Positions 9,250 to 16,899 of a stretch of DNA of 64,000 nucleotides are shown here, one piece after another. The notes below the pieces were generated by a model, which was not told the DNA's origin, searched no databases, and saw only the letters and a list, made by a program, of their open reading frames with translations. This DNA comes from Natronorubrum tibetense GA33. Lineage in GTDB: Archaea; Halobacteriota; Halobacteria; Halobacteriales; Natrialbaceae. Position 1 is the stretch's first letter. Every line of letters begins with the position of its first letter. Location of the stretch: the NCBI RefSeq assembly GCF_000383975.1, contig NZ_KB913017.1:2952265-3016264 (forward strand), written 5' to 3'. The translations under genes were made by a program, and so were the position numbers.

Positions 9250-9271
9250 ACATGTGTTTCAAAACACATGT
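9250..9271. promoter_or_regulatory. Near-perfect 22-bp inverted repeat between M20 and DUF5806 genes
   Basis: Arms ACATGTGTTT and AAACACATGT are perfect inverted repeats separated by CA. The site is 47 bp before the DUF5806 ATG and roughly 18-40 bp upstream of an AT-rich TATA candidate (CATTAATTC), so an operator for the downstream gene is likelier than a terminator; no T-tract follows directly. Confidence 0.5.
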
Positions 9272-9317
9272 CTATCGAATCAGAAACATTAATTCGCGGG
9301 ATGCCCGTGTACCCTGT

Positions 9318-9965
9318 ATGAGTCAGGATGACGTGCCGGCGTCTCTGGAGACGGCAGCCGATGCCGACCGACCGCGCGGAATTCTTACGCCCTCCGATCG
9401 CGACTTCCTCCTCGGGCGAAAGACGGATTACACTGATCACTCGAAGAAACAGAAGCGCAACCGGATTCGCCGCCGCGTCCGAAACGCGGTTCTCGATTTC
9501 AGCATTCTGTTCGAGTACATGGAAGAGCGGGACCGAAAGACTGTCTTCGATCCCGACGACGACGAACGCGACGCCTACACGCAGGGGATCACCGATATGC
9601 TCGCCTTTCTGCACCTCGGGACGATCGGGTATCACACCCCCTTCAAGGACATGCTCTCGGAGGGCGTCGGCCAGGCCGAACAGCGTCTCGCAGGCTCGAA
9701 CTACCGGATGGTCAACGTCGAGTTCAACGTTGAACCGGTGGGCCAGATCGACGTCGACGAAGTCGTCGCAAAACTCGAGAACGAGGAGTTCGCCCAGCTT
9801 ACCGACGAGGAACTCCGCGCGTTCGTGCGCCTGTTGACTATGTCCGACGAGTTCTCGCCCGAGTCGGCCCGCGAGGAGATCAAGGACCGCGTCGACGAGT
9901 ACACCAGTCAGGTCAGCGAGAGCGCCGCAGAGCGCGAGCGAAAACTCGAGGAACTCACGAACTGA
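9318..9965 (+). CDS. DUF5806 family haloarchaeal protein
   Basis: A 215-residue acidic protein that I recognise as the haloarchaea-restricted DUF5806 type. Residues 28-60 hold a basic stretch (KKQKRNRIRRRVRNAVLDF) and the middle has YTQGITDMLAFLHLG. The C-terminal third is helical with a probable coiled coil (SAREEIKDRVDEYTSQVSE onward). There are no transmembrane helices or catalytic motifs. It lies inside the catabolic cluster but is a widespread haloarchaeal gene, so its position may be incidental. The 22-bp inverted repeat just upstream suggests specific regulation. Confidence 0.75.
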   Translation: MSQDDVPASLETAADADRPRGILTPSDRDFLLGRKTDYTDHSKKQKRNRIRRRVRNAVLDFSILFEYMEERDRKTVFDPDDDERDAYTQGITDMLAFLHLGTIGYHTPFKDMLSEGVGQAEQRLAGSNYRMVNVEFNVEPVGQIDVDEVVAKLENEEFAQLTDEELRAFVRLLTMSDEFSPESAREEIKDRVDEYTSQVSESAAERERKLEELTN

Positions 9966-10477
9966 CCGTCGAGTGACGGCGTGACGTCGACTCGAGCCGA
10001 AGACGTCGAGATGACGTTTCGGTTCCGGCTTCGCCTTTTGTGACTTTCCGTCGTAACTCGGTTGCTGGCTCGAGCACGACGCCGTCCGTTCGAGCTCGTT
10101 TCTGTCCTCCGTCCGGCTCACTCCTGTTGTCTGTGATGACTATAGTATGTGGTTCGGTTTGTACTCAGAACGTTCATACGAACGCGTGCTTCCAGTAGAT
10201 ATCTAGTTACAACTTTCGCGTAGCCTCGGGTAGCGCATTACAATTGTGGGTTAATATGGAAATAATAAAACGACCGGTCGATATATCGCATCGTTGAATA
10301 TCTCCGTAACCGACGCATCCGATAAACGTAATCTGTGTATGTTAGATACAAAAAGGAAATATTTATGCGAGAGACTGACAATTGGTCCGGTATGCTATCG
10401 CGAAGCATGGTAGATGCAACACGGGGACGGTGTGTGCAAACGGTAACCGGTTGCTCGAGTAGCGGGGGTGTTGAACC
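9966..10477. other. 512-bp intergenic region upstream of the BCCT transporter
   Basis: The left third is GC-rich without an ORF that looks coding. From about 10140 it becomes AT-rich. It contains two adjoining short palindromes, CGACCGGTCG (10271-10280) and CGATATATCG (10279-10288), the ATCTGTGTATG motif at 10331-10341, and a TATA-like AAATATTTATG around 10357-10365. This points to a transcript starting near 10390 with a leader of about 85 nt, unlike the leaderless neighbours. I see no RNA gene. Confidence 0.4.
10331..10341 (+). promoter_or_regulatory. Candidate shared motif ATCTGTGTATG upstream of the BCCT gene
   Basis: Second copy of the ATCTGTRTATG motif. It lies about 17 bp upstream of the TATA-like AAATATTTATG, the same relative place as in the 5891 promoter. 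Confidence 0.35.
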
Positions 10478-12145
10478 GTGAGCGACGCCGAGAAGGGGGC
10501 GATCGATCGGTTCTTCGACGAGCTCGATCCGATCGTCTTCGCGTTCGGTGCGCTGCTGACGGTCGGCGTGATCGTCGCGTTCTTCATCGATCGGAACTTC
10601 GTCGCAAATGGAATCCAGACCGTCCAGGGGGAGATGGTCGGCTACCTGAACTGGGCGCTGCTGGTGATCGTCTTCCTGATCGTCCTCTTCCTGTTGTTCC
10701 TGATCGTCGGCCCGTGGGGGAAGATCAAAATGGGGGACGAGGACCCCGAGTACAGCTTCTTCTCGTTTTTCACGATGCTATACTCGGCCGGATTCGCCGC
10801 GGGTGTCGTGTTCTGGGGACCGACGGAGGGGCTGTTCTACTACGCCGATCCGAACCCGCTGTTCGGCGTCGAAGCCGAATCCGGTGCAGCAATGTCGTAC
10901 GCGATCCAGCAAACGCTGTTCCACTGGGCCCTGCCACAGCTCGCAGTGTTTACCATTATGGGAATCGCGATCGGCTACTTCGCGTACAACTACGATAACG
11001 TTCCGCTGCGGGTGTCCTCGGCGCTTACGCCGATTCTCGGGAAAGAAAACCTCGACGGCCCGGCCGCCAAGGTGATCGACATCCTCGCCGTCTTCGCGAC
11101 GATCGGTGGGGTCGCAACCTCGCTGGGGTTCATCGGTAGCCAGTTCATCAGTGGACTGGACTACCAGTGGGGGATCGACATGGGCGACGCCGGCATCCTG
11201 ATCGTGGTGACGACCATGACGATCCTGTTTACGATCTCGATGGTGCTCGGGGTCGACAGGGGGATCCGGCGACTGTCGAACTTCAACATGGGGCTGTTCG
11301 CTGTGATCATGGTCGTGACGTTTATTGTGGGGCCGACGATGTTCCTCCTGTTACTCGGTTCGCAGGCCTTGGGTGGGATGATCAGCGACTTCGTGTCGAT
11401 GAGCCTCTACACCGGTGCCGGAGAGGAGGGTGCCACCGGCTGGGTCGAGGCTTGGACCGTTTTCTACTGGGCCTGGGCGCTCTCGTGGTCTCCGTTCGCG
11501 GGGCTGTTCATCGCCCGCATCTCGAAGGGCCGAACCGTCCGCGAGGTCGCGTTTACCGGGATCGTCGCGACGTCAGCGGCAACCATCCCGTGGTTCACGT
11601 TCGTCGGCGGTACTGCGGTGTGGGCACAGCACACCGGCGTCGCCGACTTCGGTGAAGTGATCGCGGGTGACGTCGGACCGGAGGTCGCCGGGTTCATCTT
11701 GTTCGATTCGCTCTCGCTCTCGATTGCCGGGGTCTCGATACCGATCGGTTCATTCCTGATACTCGGCTTCATGGTCATCGTGACGACGTTCTTCGTCACC
11801 TCGGCGGACTCCTCGACACTCGCCGTCTCGATGATGACCACCGGCGGTAAAGCGTCTCCGTCGACCATCAACCGCCTCTTCTGGGGAGTCGTCCTCGGTC
11901 TGACCGCCGCGATCCTCATGATCCTCGGCGGTGAGGGCGGTGCCGGCGCCCTGCAGGACGCAGTCGTCATCACGGGCGCGCCGTTCGCGATCGTCTGTTT
12001 CCTCGCCCTGCTCTGTCTAGTCAAGGACTTCAGCGGCAAGCGCGGTCGCGTGTTGCTTCAGGACAAGACGGTCATCTTCGGCTCGGCTCGAGGCCAGTCC
12101 GACGACGAGCCGTCGGCGGCCGCCGAACCTAGCGACGACGACTGA
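10478..12145 (+). CDS. BCCT family osmolyte transporter (betaine/choline/carnitine/ectoine type)
   Basis: A 555-residue secondary transporter of the BCCT family with about 12 transmembrane helices. The signature of TM8, with aromatic residues lining the substrate site, is visible at about residues 326-355 (WTVFYWAWALSWSPF followed by FIARISKGRTVREV). The first helices carry FFSFFTMLYSAGFAAGVVFWG. The start is GTG at 10478; the N-terminus begins SDAEKGAIDRFF. The C-terminal tail is short and acidic, unlike the long regulatory tail of BetP. BCCT members import betaine, choline, carnitine or ectoine. The surrounding catabolic genes favour ectoine as substrate, but sequence alone cannot decide. 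Confidence 0.85.
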   Translation: MSDAEKGAIDRFFDELDPIVFAFGALLTVGVIVAFFIDRNFVANGIQTVQGEMVGYLNWALLVIVFLIVLFLLFLIVGPWGKIKMGDEDPEYSFFSFFTMLYSAGFAAGVVFWGPTEGLFYYADPNPLFGVEAESGAAMSYAIQQTLFHWALPQLAVFTIMGIAIGYFAYNYDNVPLRVSSALTPILGKENLDGPAAKVIDILAVFATIGGVATSLGFIGSQFISGLDYQWGIDMGDAGILIVVTTMTILFTISMVLGVDRGIRRLSNFNMGLFAVIMVVTFIVGPTMFLLLLGSQALGGMISDFVSMSLYTGAGEEGATGWVEAWTVFYWAWALSWSPFAGLFIARISKGRTVREVAFTGIVATSAATIPWFTFVGGTAVWAQHTGVADFGEVIAGDVGPEVAGFILFDSLSLSIAGVSIPIGSFLILGFMVIVTTFFVTSADSSTLAVSMMTTGGKASPSTINRLFWGVVLGLTAAILMILGGEGGAGALQDAVVITGAPFAIVCFLALLCLVKDFSGKRGRVLLQDKTVIFGSARGQSDDEPSAAAEPSDDD

Positions 12146-12156
12146 CTCGTCTGCGA

Positions 12157-12168
12157 ATTTCGTTTTTG
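12157..12168 (+). terminator. T-tract terminator after the BCCT gene
   Basis: A run of five T inside TTTCGTTTTTGTG about 15-20 bp after the stop codon. Short T-tracts without a strong stem are the usual archaeal termination signal. Confidence 0.4.
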
Positions 12169-12274
12169 TGCGTTACACTCCGAACAGTCACGTAGAACGT
12201 CGAGGGGGTGTCGTTGCTGCCCCGATGGGGCGTCTCCGTTGGCGACTATCGTGCTCATCTATAACAACATTTAA

Positions 12275-12287
12275 TGTACGACGTACA
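12275..12287. promoter_or_regulatory. 13-bp palindrome TGTACGACGTACA in the promoter of the second aminotransferase
   Basis: Six-base arms TGTACG and CGTACA around a single A. It follows the TATA-like ACATTTAATG and lies 13 bp before the ATG at 12300, where a bound repressor would block initiation. Confidence 0.4.
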
Positions 12288-12291
12288 CATT

Positions 12292-12302
12292 ATCTGTGTA
12301 TG
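12292..12302 (+). promoter_or_regulatory. Candidate shared motif ATCTGTGTATG overlapping the start codon
   Basis: Third copy of the ATCTGTRTATG motif, identical to the BCCT copy. It overlaps the start codon (ATG at 12300), so its position differs from the other three sites and part of it is coding; chance similarity is possible. Confidence 0.25.
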
Positions 12303-13661
12303 GATAGGGACACAGCGGAACCGAACGTGGACGCCTTCCCCGGCCCCAACGCCCAGGAGTGGGTCGAGTTCCACGGCGCGAACGCGGCACCGAGCGAGTA
12401 CTCCCACGAGTTCGTCTGGGACGTGACCCGGGAAGCCGACGGCCCGTTCGTGACCGACGTCGACGGCAACGTGTTGCTCGACTTTACGTGCCACATTGGC
12501 GCGGCACCCCTCGGCTACAACAATCCGAAGCTTACCGACAAGCTTCGGGAGTTCGACCTCGTCGAGCCGATGAAGATCGCCGGCCAGGACATGTACTTCG
12601 GTGCCGGCCCGACCCCCGAGGAGTCCGACGTACCGGGCTCGAGTCACCTCATGGACAAACTCGTCGAGGTCTCGAGCCAGTACGATATGGACACGGTCTT
12701 TCTCTCGAACTCCGGCGCGGAGGCGATGGAGAACGCGATGAAGATCACTAGCGACTACCGTGCGCCGTCGAAGTACGGCGTTGCGTTTTCGGGGAGCTTC
12801 CACGGTCGCACCTTCGGCACGCTCTCGATCACGAAATCGAAGGAGGTCTACACGCGCCACTACCCACAGATCGACGGGATCGAGACGATCCCGTTCTGTG
12901 CCGATCGGGGCTGTGACGCGAGCACCTGCGACTGCGGCTTCTTTACGGGTGCCGGCTCGCAGCTTCGAAACTCCCTGTCGCCCGAGGGCGGGCACATCAA
13001 CCCCGACGAAATCGCCTTCCTTACCCTCGAGCCCATCCAGGGTGTCGGCGGCTACCGCTTCCCCAGCGAGGCGTTCATGCAGGAGGTCGCAGACGTCACG
13101 GACGAGTACGACATCCCGCTGGTCGTCGACGAGATCCAGTCCGGCGTCGGCCGCACCGGCAAAATCTGGGCTTCGGATCACTACCCCATCGATCCCGACG
13201 TCATCTCCGCCGCGAAGGCGCTTCGCGTCGGCGCGACCATTTCGCGCTCCGAGATCTTCCCCAGCGAAAAGAACCGGCTGGGGTCGACGTTCGGCGGCGG
13301 CGATCTCCTGGGATCGATGATGGGGACGTTCACCCTCGAGGCCATCCAGGAACACGATCTGCTCGACAACGCAACCCAGCGCGGGGAGCAGGCCAAGGAA
13401 CTGCTGCGCGACGACTCGCCCGACCACGTCCAGGACGTCCGTGGCAAGGGCCTGATGCTCGCGGTCACCTTCGATACGCCCGAACGGCGCGCCGCCGTGG
13501 TCAAAGAGTCGCTAAAGCGTGGGTTGTTGACGCTCGGCTGCGGAAAGAAGACGATTCGACTCCTCCCGCCGCTGGACTCGAGCGAGCGCGAGATCGAACT
13601 CGGAATCGGGATTTTCGTCGAGGCGATCGAGGCGGCCGGTGCGAGCGTGAAAGCCGCGTAA
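12300..13661 (+). CDS. Class III PLP aminotransferase, lysine-6-transaminase-like
   Basis: A 453-residue class III aminotransferase, only distantly related to the one at 5891. Visible motifs are NSGAEAMENAMKI (PLP phosphate), FHGRTFGTLSITKSK, LEPIQGVGGYRFP, VDEIQSGVGRTGK and the PLP lysine K306 in AAKALRVG. The C-terminus has GSTFGGGDLLGSM, reminiscent of the STWGGN motif of L-lysine 6-aminotransferases, and omega-amino substrates are likely. A Cys-rich insert (CADRGCDASTCDCGFF, about residues 200-215) parallels the one in the other aminotransferase. ATG at 12300 is preferred over 12168 by homology and by the promoter just upstream. It may act on diaminobutyrate or a hydroxylated analogue. 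Confidence 0.8.
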   Translation: MDRDTAEPNVDAFPGPNAQEWVEFHGANAAPSEYSHEFVWDVTREADGPFVTDVDGNVLLDFTCHIGAAPLGYNNPKLTDKLREFDLVEPMKIAGQDMYFGAGPTPEESDVPGSSHLMDKLVEVSSQYDMDTVFLSNSGAEAMENAMKITSDYRAPSKYGVAFSGSFHGRTFGTLSITKSKEVYTRHYPQIDGIETIPFCADRGCDASTCDCGFFTGAGSQLRNSLSPEGGHINPDEIAFLTLEPIQGVGGYRFPSEAFMQEVADVTDEYDIPLVVDEIQSGVGRTGKIWASDHYPIDPDVISAAKALRVGATISRSEIFPSEKNRLGSTFGGGDLLGSMMGTFTLEAIQEHDLLDNATQRGEQAKELLRDDSPDHVQDVRGKGLMLAVTFDTPERRAAVVKESLKRGLLTLGCGKKTIRLLPPLDSSEREIELGIGIFVEAIEAAGASVKAA

Positions 13662-13669
13662 TCGGATTT

Positions 13670-13678
13670 CGTTTTTTC
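13670..13678 (+). terminator. T6 tract after the aminotransferase gene
   Basis: CGTTTTTTCG begins 9 bp after the TAA stop, a typical archaeal T-rich terminator. It sits directly before the palindromic repeat element. Confidence 0.45.
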
Positions 13679-13726
13679 GCCTCGAGCTTTGGGTTCGACA
13701 TCCCTCCAGTGCCACGTTACCTACGT

Positions 13727-14147
13727 GTGGTGGCGCGCGCTGGACCGCGGTGAACGAAAGCGAGGCGCAACCATCGGGAGCGCCTCGAAAAGCGAACGGT
13801 GACCAGCGGGAACCGTGAGTCGAGTGAACCGCGGTCCGAAACTGCGCGAGGGACGAGCGAACGAACGGTGTGAGTGAGCGAGTCGGTTGGGGAGGATGTG
13901 GAATCCCTAGTCGCCAGTGTGAGCAGCCCACCTCGCTTTGTGAGTTATGGCCAACAGCTCTCAAATCGTGGCACCTAGGGTTTCCACACCCTCCCCAGCC
14001 GATTCGCTCGGTCGCTTCGCTCCCTCACTCATCCACCGGAAGACGCTTCGCGCCTTCCGAGCCATCATTCACTCCGTTCGTGATGACCTCGCGGTATTCG
14101 AACCGCGACTCACTGCCGTTCATCGCGGTTCAGCGCGCCACCAGTGT
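13727..14147. repeat. Long imperfect inverted-repeat element (MITE-like), non-coding
   Basis: This stretch fills most of the 497-bp gap between convergent genes and has no plausible coding ORF. The outer ends are inverted: GTGGTGGCGCGCGCTG on the left and CAGCGCGCCACCAG on the right. The inner arms are GTTGGGGAGGATGTGGAA...CCCTAG (13886-13910) and CTAGGGTTTCCACACCCTCCCC (13975-13996). Arms are about 175 bp with a core of about 65 bp. A related single arm lies at 57773-57890. Features fit a mobile palindromic element or decayed MITE; function is unknown. Confidence 0.7.
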
Positions 14148-14158
14148 GCTCGGAGCGA

Positions 14159-15415
14159 TTACTCGAGCGAGCGCTCGAGGACGGAAATCCCATCGAGTCC
14201 GTCCAGTGCCTCGAACACCCCCTCGAGATGCTCCCGGCCGCTCCCCTCGAGTCCGATGGTCACGGGAACCCGATTCGGTTCGTCGACGGGGCCTCGACGC
14301 GCACGCTCGAGGACATCCAACTCGGCCCCCTCGGACTCGACGGTCTCGACCACCGCACCGACAGTCGACGGCCACCCCGCGACGGCCAGCCTCGCGTCGG
14401 CGTAGCGTTCGAGTTCGTGGAGTCCGGTTCGGGTCAGTTCGGCGTGCTCGGTGAGATTGACGTTACCTCCCGAAATGACGACGCCAACGTGATGACCCTC
14501 GAGATTCAGATCGACCGAATCCGACAGCGCGGCCGCCAGCGGCGCGGCCCCGGCGCTCTCTACTACCGTCTTTGCGCGCTCGGCCAGCAGCGTTACGGCG
14601 GTCGCAATTTCGCGGTCGCTGACGCTCACCACGTCGTCGACGACCTCGCGGGCGTTCAGGAAGGTGGCCTCGAGCAGTCGCGTGTCCGCGATGCCCTCCG
14701 CGACGGTGTCGACGTCCTCGAGTTCGCGGATCTCGTCGGCCTCGAGCGACGGTTTCGCGTGATACGCGCCTTCGGGCTGGACCCCGATAACCCGAGTGTC
14801 CGGATCGTGGGCCTTGAGCACCGTCCCGATACCCGAGATCAGTCCGCCGCCGCCGATCGCCACGAGAACGGTATCGAGCTCCGAATACTGCTCGAGCAAC
14901 TCGAGCCCGATCGTCCCCTGGCCGGCGATGACCGCCGGATCGTCGAAGGGGTGGACGAACGTCTCGCCGGTCCCGTCGGCGCGCTCTAAGGCGTACTCGT
15001 AGGACCGCTCGTAGATGTCGCCCTCGACGACGACCTCGGCACCGTAGCCGCGCGTCGCCTCGATCTTCGCGGCGGGCGTGACCTCGGGCACCACGATCGT
15101 CGTCTCGATATCGAGCAGTTGGCCGGCCAGCGCGACGCCCTGGGCGTGGTTGCCCGCGCTCGAGGAGATGACGCCCACCTCGCGCTCCTCGTCGGATAGC
15201 TGGGCCATCGTGTTGTACGCGCCGCGGATCTTGAACGAGCCCGTCCGCTGGACGTTCTCGAGTTTGAGCCCGACCGACGCGGCACCGCTCAGTTCGGCGA
15301 ACGTGCTCGAGGTGTCCAGCGGCGTCCGATGAACCACGTCGTCGATCCGGTCGCGCGCGTTTTCGACGTCCTCGAGGCTGACGAGCGCGGACTCCGTCTC
15401 GCGCTCCCGGTTCAT
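14159..15415 (-). CDS. ilvA: Threonine ammonia-lyase-type PLP enzyme with C-terminal ACT-like domain (possible EutB role)
   Basis: A 418-residue fold-type II PLP enzyme. The PLP lysine is K62 in TGSFKIRGAYN, followed by SSSAGNHAQGVA and the glycine-rich phosphate loop AIGGGGLISGIG. Residues about 335-415 form an ACT-like domain, matching the medium form of threonine ammonia-lyase. The family deaminates threonine or serine to 2-oxo acids. The start ATG overlaps the stop of the M20 gene by 4 bp (ATGA), so the two are translationally coupled. That pairing is odd for isoleucine synthesis but fits ectoine-type loci, where a threonine-dehydratase homologue (EutB) handles hydroxyectoine. Whether it acts on threonine or 3-hydroxy-diaminobutyrate is open. 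Confidence 0.8.
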   Translation of the reverse strand: MNRERETESALVSLEDVENARDRIDDVVHRTPLDTSSTFAELSGAASVGLKLENVQRTGSFKIRGAYNTMAQLSDEEREVGVISSSAGNHAQGVALAGQLLDIETTIVVPEVTPAAKIEATRGYGAEVVVEGDIYERSYEYALERADGTGETFVHPFDDPAVIAGQGTIGLELLEQYSELDTVLVAIGGGGLISGIGTVLKAHDPDTRVIGVQPEGAYHAKPSLEADEIRELEDVDTVAEGIADTRLLEATFLNAREVVDDVVSVSDREIATAVTLLAERAKTVVESAGAAPLAAALSDSVDLNLEGHHVGVVISGGNVNLTEHAELTRTGLHELERYADARLAVAGWPSTVGAVVETVESEGAELDVLERARRGPVDEPNRVPVTIGLEGSGREHLEGVFEALDGLDGISVLERSLE

Positions 15416-16761
15416 CCACCGCCCTCCGCGTCCGCTCGCTCGTCGACGGACGCTGGACCGTCGACATGGGGAACCGGATGCTGGTGCTCCAGTTCCCGGA
15501 TCGTCTCGACCAACACGTCGACGCCGTGCTCGAGGCTGTCCTCGTCCACGTCGAACGTCGGCGTGTGATGGCTCGTCGGATGATCGGTGCCGACGATCAG
15601 GTAGGTCGCGAGTCCGCCGTCGCGCTGGACGCGCTCCATGAGGAAGGTCGCGTCCTCGCTGGCACCGAAATCGGCGGCGGGAACGACGCGATCGATCCCG
15701 CGGACGCCGTTTGCGACCTCGCTGACGAGGGCCTGTAGTTCGGGGTCGCTGTCGGCTCGCGGCGATTTGCTGACCACCTCGACGTCGGCCCGACAGCCGT
15801 GCATCGTCGCGGCCGATTTGACCGTTCGCTCGAGTTCGTCGGTCATGTACTCCATTAGCTCGGTGGTCTCGCCGCGGGCTTCGGTTTCCATATGGGCCTC
15901 CTCGGCGATGACGTTGCTCGCGGAGCCGGCCTCGGCGTAGCCGATGTTTACCCGGGTCATTCCGTCGGCGTGGCGGGGGATACCGTAGGCGTTGACGATC
16001 GCGGTCCCCATCGCGTGCATCGCGTTGTCGCCCTCGTTTGGTGCCTTCCCCGCGTGTGCGGAGGTGCCGTGGATGGTCGCGTCGATGTGGGCCATCGCGA
16101 GGGGTTTCTCGATTCCGGCTATCACTTCCCCCGTCGGGTGGTCGAGTCCGACGTGGGCCGCAAGGAGGTAGTCGAGATCGGCGGCAAAATCGCTCTTCGC
16201 CATCGGACAGCCGCCGCCGCTGGTCTCCTCTGCGGGCTGGAAGAAGACGACCAGGCGGCCGGAAAAATCGCTCTCTTTGATGGCCTCGAGGACGGCTAAC
16301 CCCCAGGTCATGTGGACGTCGTGGCCGCAGGCGTGCATCGCGCCGTCGATCTCCGAGCGAAAGCCCTCGTCGGCCGGATCGTGTCCCGTCTCGTCGGACT
16401 CCTCGATGAACAGCGCGTCGATGTCGACCCGCAGCCCGATGGCAGGGCCCTCGCCGCGATCGATGACGGCGACGGCGCCGGTGTTTCCGCCGGCCATCCG
16501 GTCGAGCAGGTCGGGGTCGGCACCGCGCTCTCGCGCCCGTTCGTCCCACGACGCGAACCGGTAATCCTCGGGGACGGCCATTCGGTCCGCTGGATCGTAG
16601 GCGTCCGGGCCGACGGCCAACTCGTCGACGCCGATGGCTCGAATCTCCTCGACGATCCGTGCGGTCGTGTAGAACTCGCGCCACGCCGGTTCGGGGTGGC
16701 GGTGCAAACTGCGGCGGAGGGAAACGAGGCGGTCCCGTATCGGCTCGTTCATGCCAGTCAC
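15412..16761 (-). CDS. M20 family amidohydrolase (HipO/DoeB2-like deacylase), paralogue 2
   Basis: A 449-residue paralogue of the M20 protein at 7922-9202. Shared features are HRHPEPAWREF, an insertion with RMAVPEDY and GRGEGPAIG-like IDRGEGPAIGLRVD, MHACGHDVHMTWGLAVLEA, FFQPAEETSGGGCPM, GTSAHAGKAPNEGDNAM and TDHPTSHHTPTFD. Metal ligands of the M20 site are kept. An internal start at MNEPIRD (M4) is also possible. A TATA-like TGTATAATTAAG lies about 30 bp upstream of the start on the minus strand. The stop overlaps the dehydratase start. Deacetylation of N-acetyl-(hydroxy)diaminobutyrate before dehydration is the suggested role, by inference from context. Confidence 0.85.
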   Translation of the reverse strand: MTGMNEPIRDRLVSLRRSLHRHPEPAWREFYTTARIVEEIRAIGVDELAVGPDAYDPADRMAVPEDYRFASWDERARERGADPDLLDRMAGGNTGAVAVIDRGEGPAIGLRVDIDALFIEESDETGHDPADEGFRSEIDGAMHACGHDVHMTWGLAVLEAIKESDFSGRLVVFFQPAEETSGGGCPMAKSDFAADLDYLLAAHVGLDHPTGEVIAGIEKPLAMAHIDATIHGTSAHAGKAPNEGDNAMHAMGTAIVNAYGIPRHADGMTRVNIGYAEAGSASNVIAEEAHMETEARGETTELMEYMTDELERTVKSAATMHGCRADVEVVSKSPRADSDPELQALVSEVANGVRGIDRVVPAADFGASEDATFLMERVQRDGGLATYLIVGTDHPTSHHTPTFDVDEDSLEHGVDVLVETIRELEHQHPVPHVDGPASVDERADAEGGG

Positions 16762-16899
16762 TGACGCGCCCCAGTGACTTAATTATACACAATGAGTGTT
16801 GACGCCGACTACACAAAAAGGATAAGAGAGACGATGACAACCGTAGAGTATAGCTGCGTTGCAGCGGCGATCACCGCGGTAGCGCACACATTCACCACT

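Noticed and set aside
13662-14158. tRNA, ncRNA or insertion sequence in the gap
   Set aside because: No tRNA cloverleaf, no transposase ORF. The dominant feature is the inverted repeat, listed as such.
14159-16840. An 893-residue minus-strand open frame
   Set aside because: Only the part up to 15415 is real (dehydratase). The rest is an out-of-frame reading of the M20 gene with Arg-rich low-complexity sequence.
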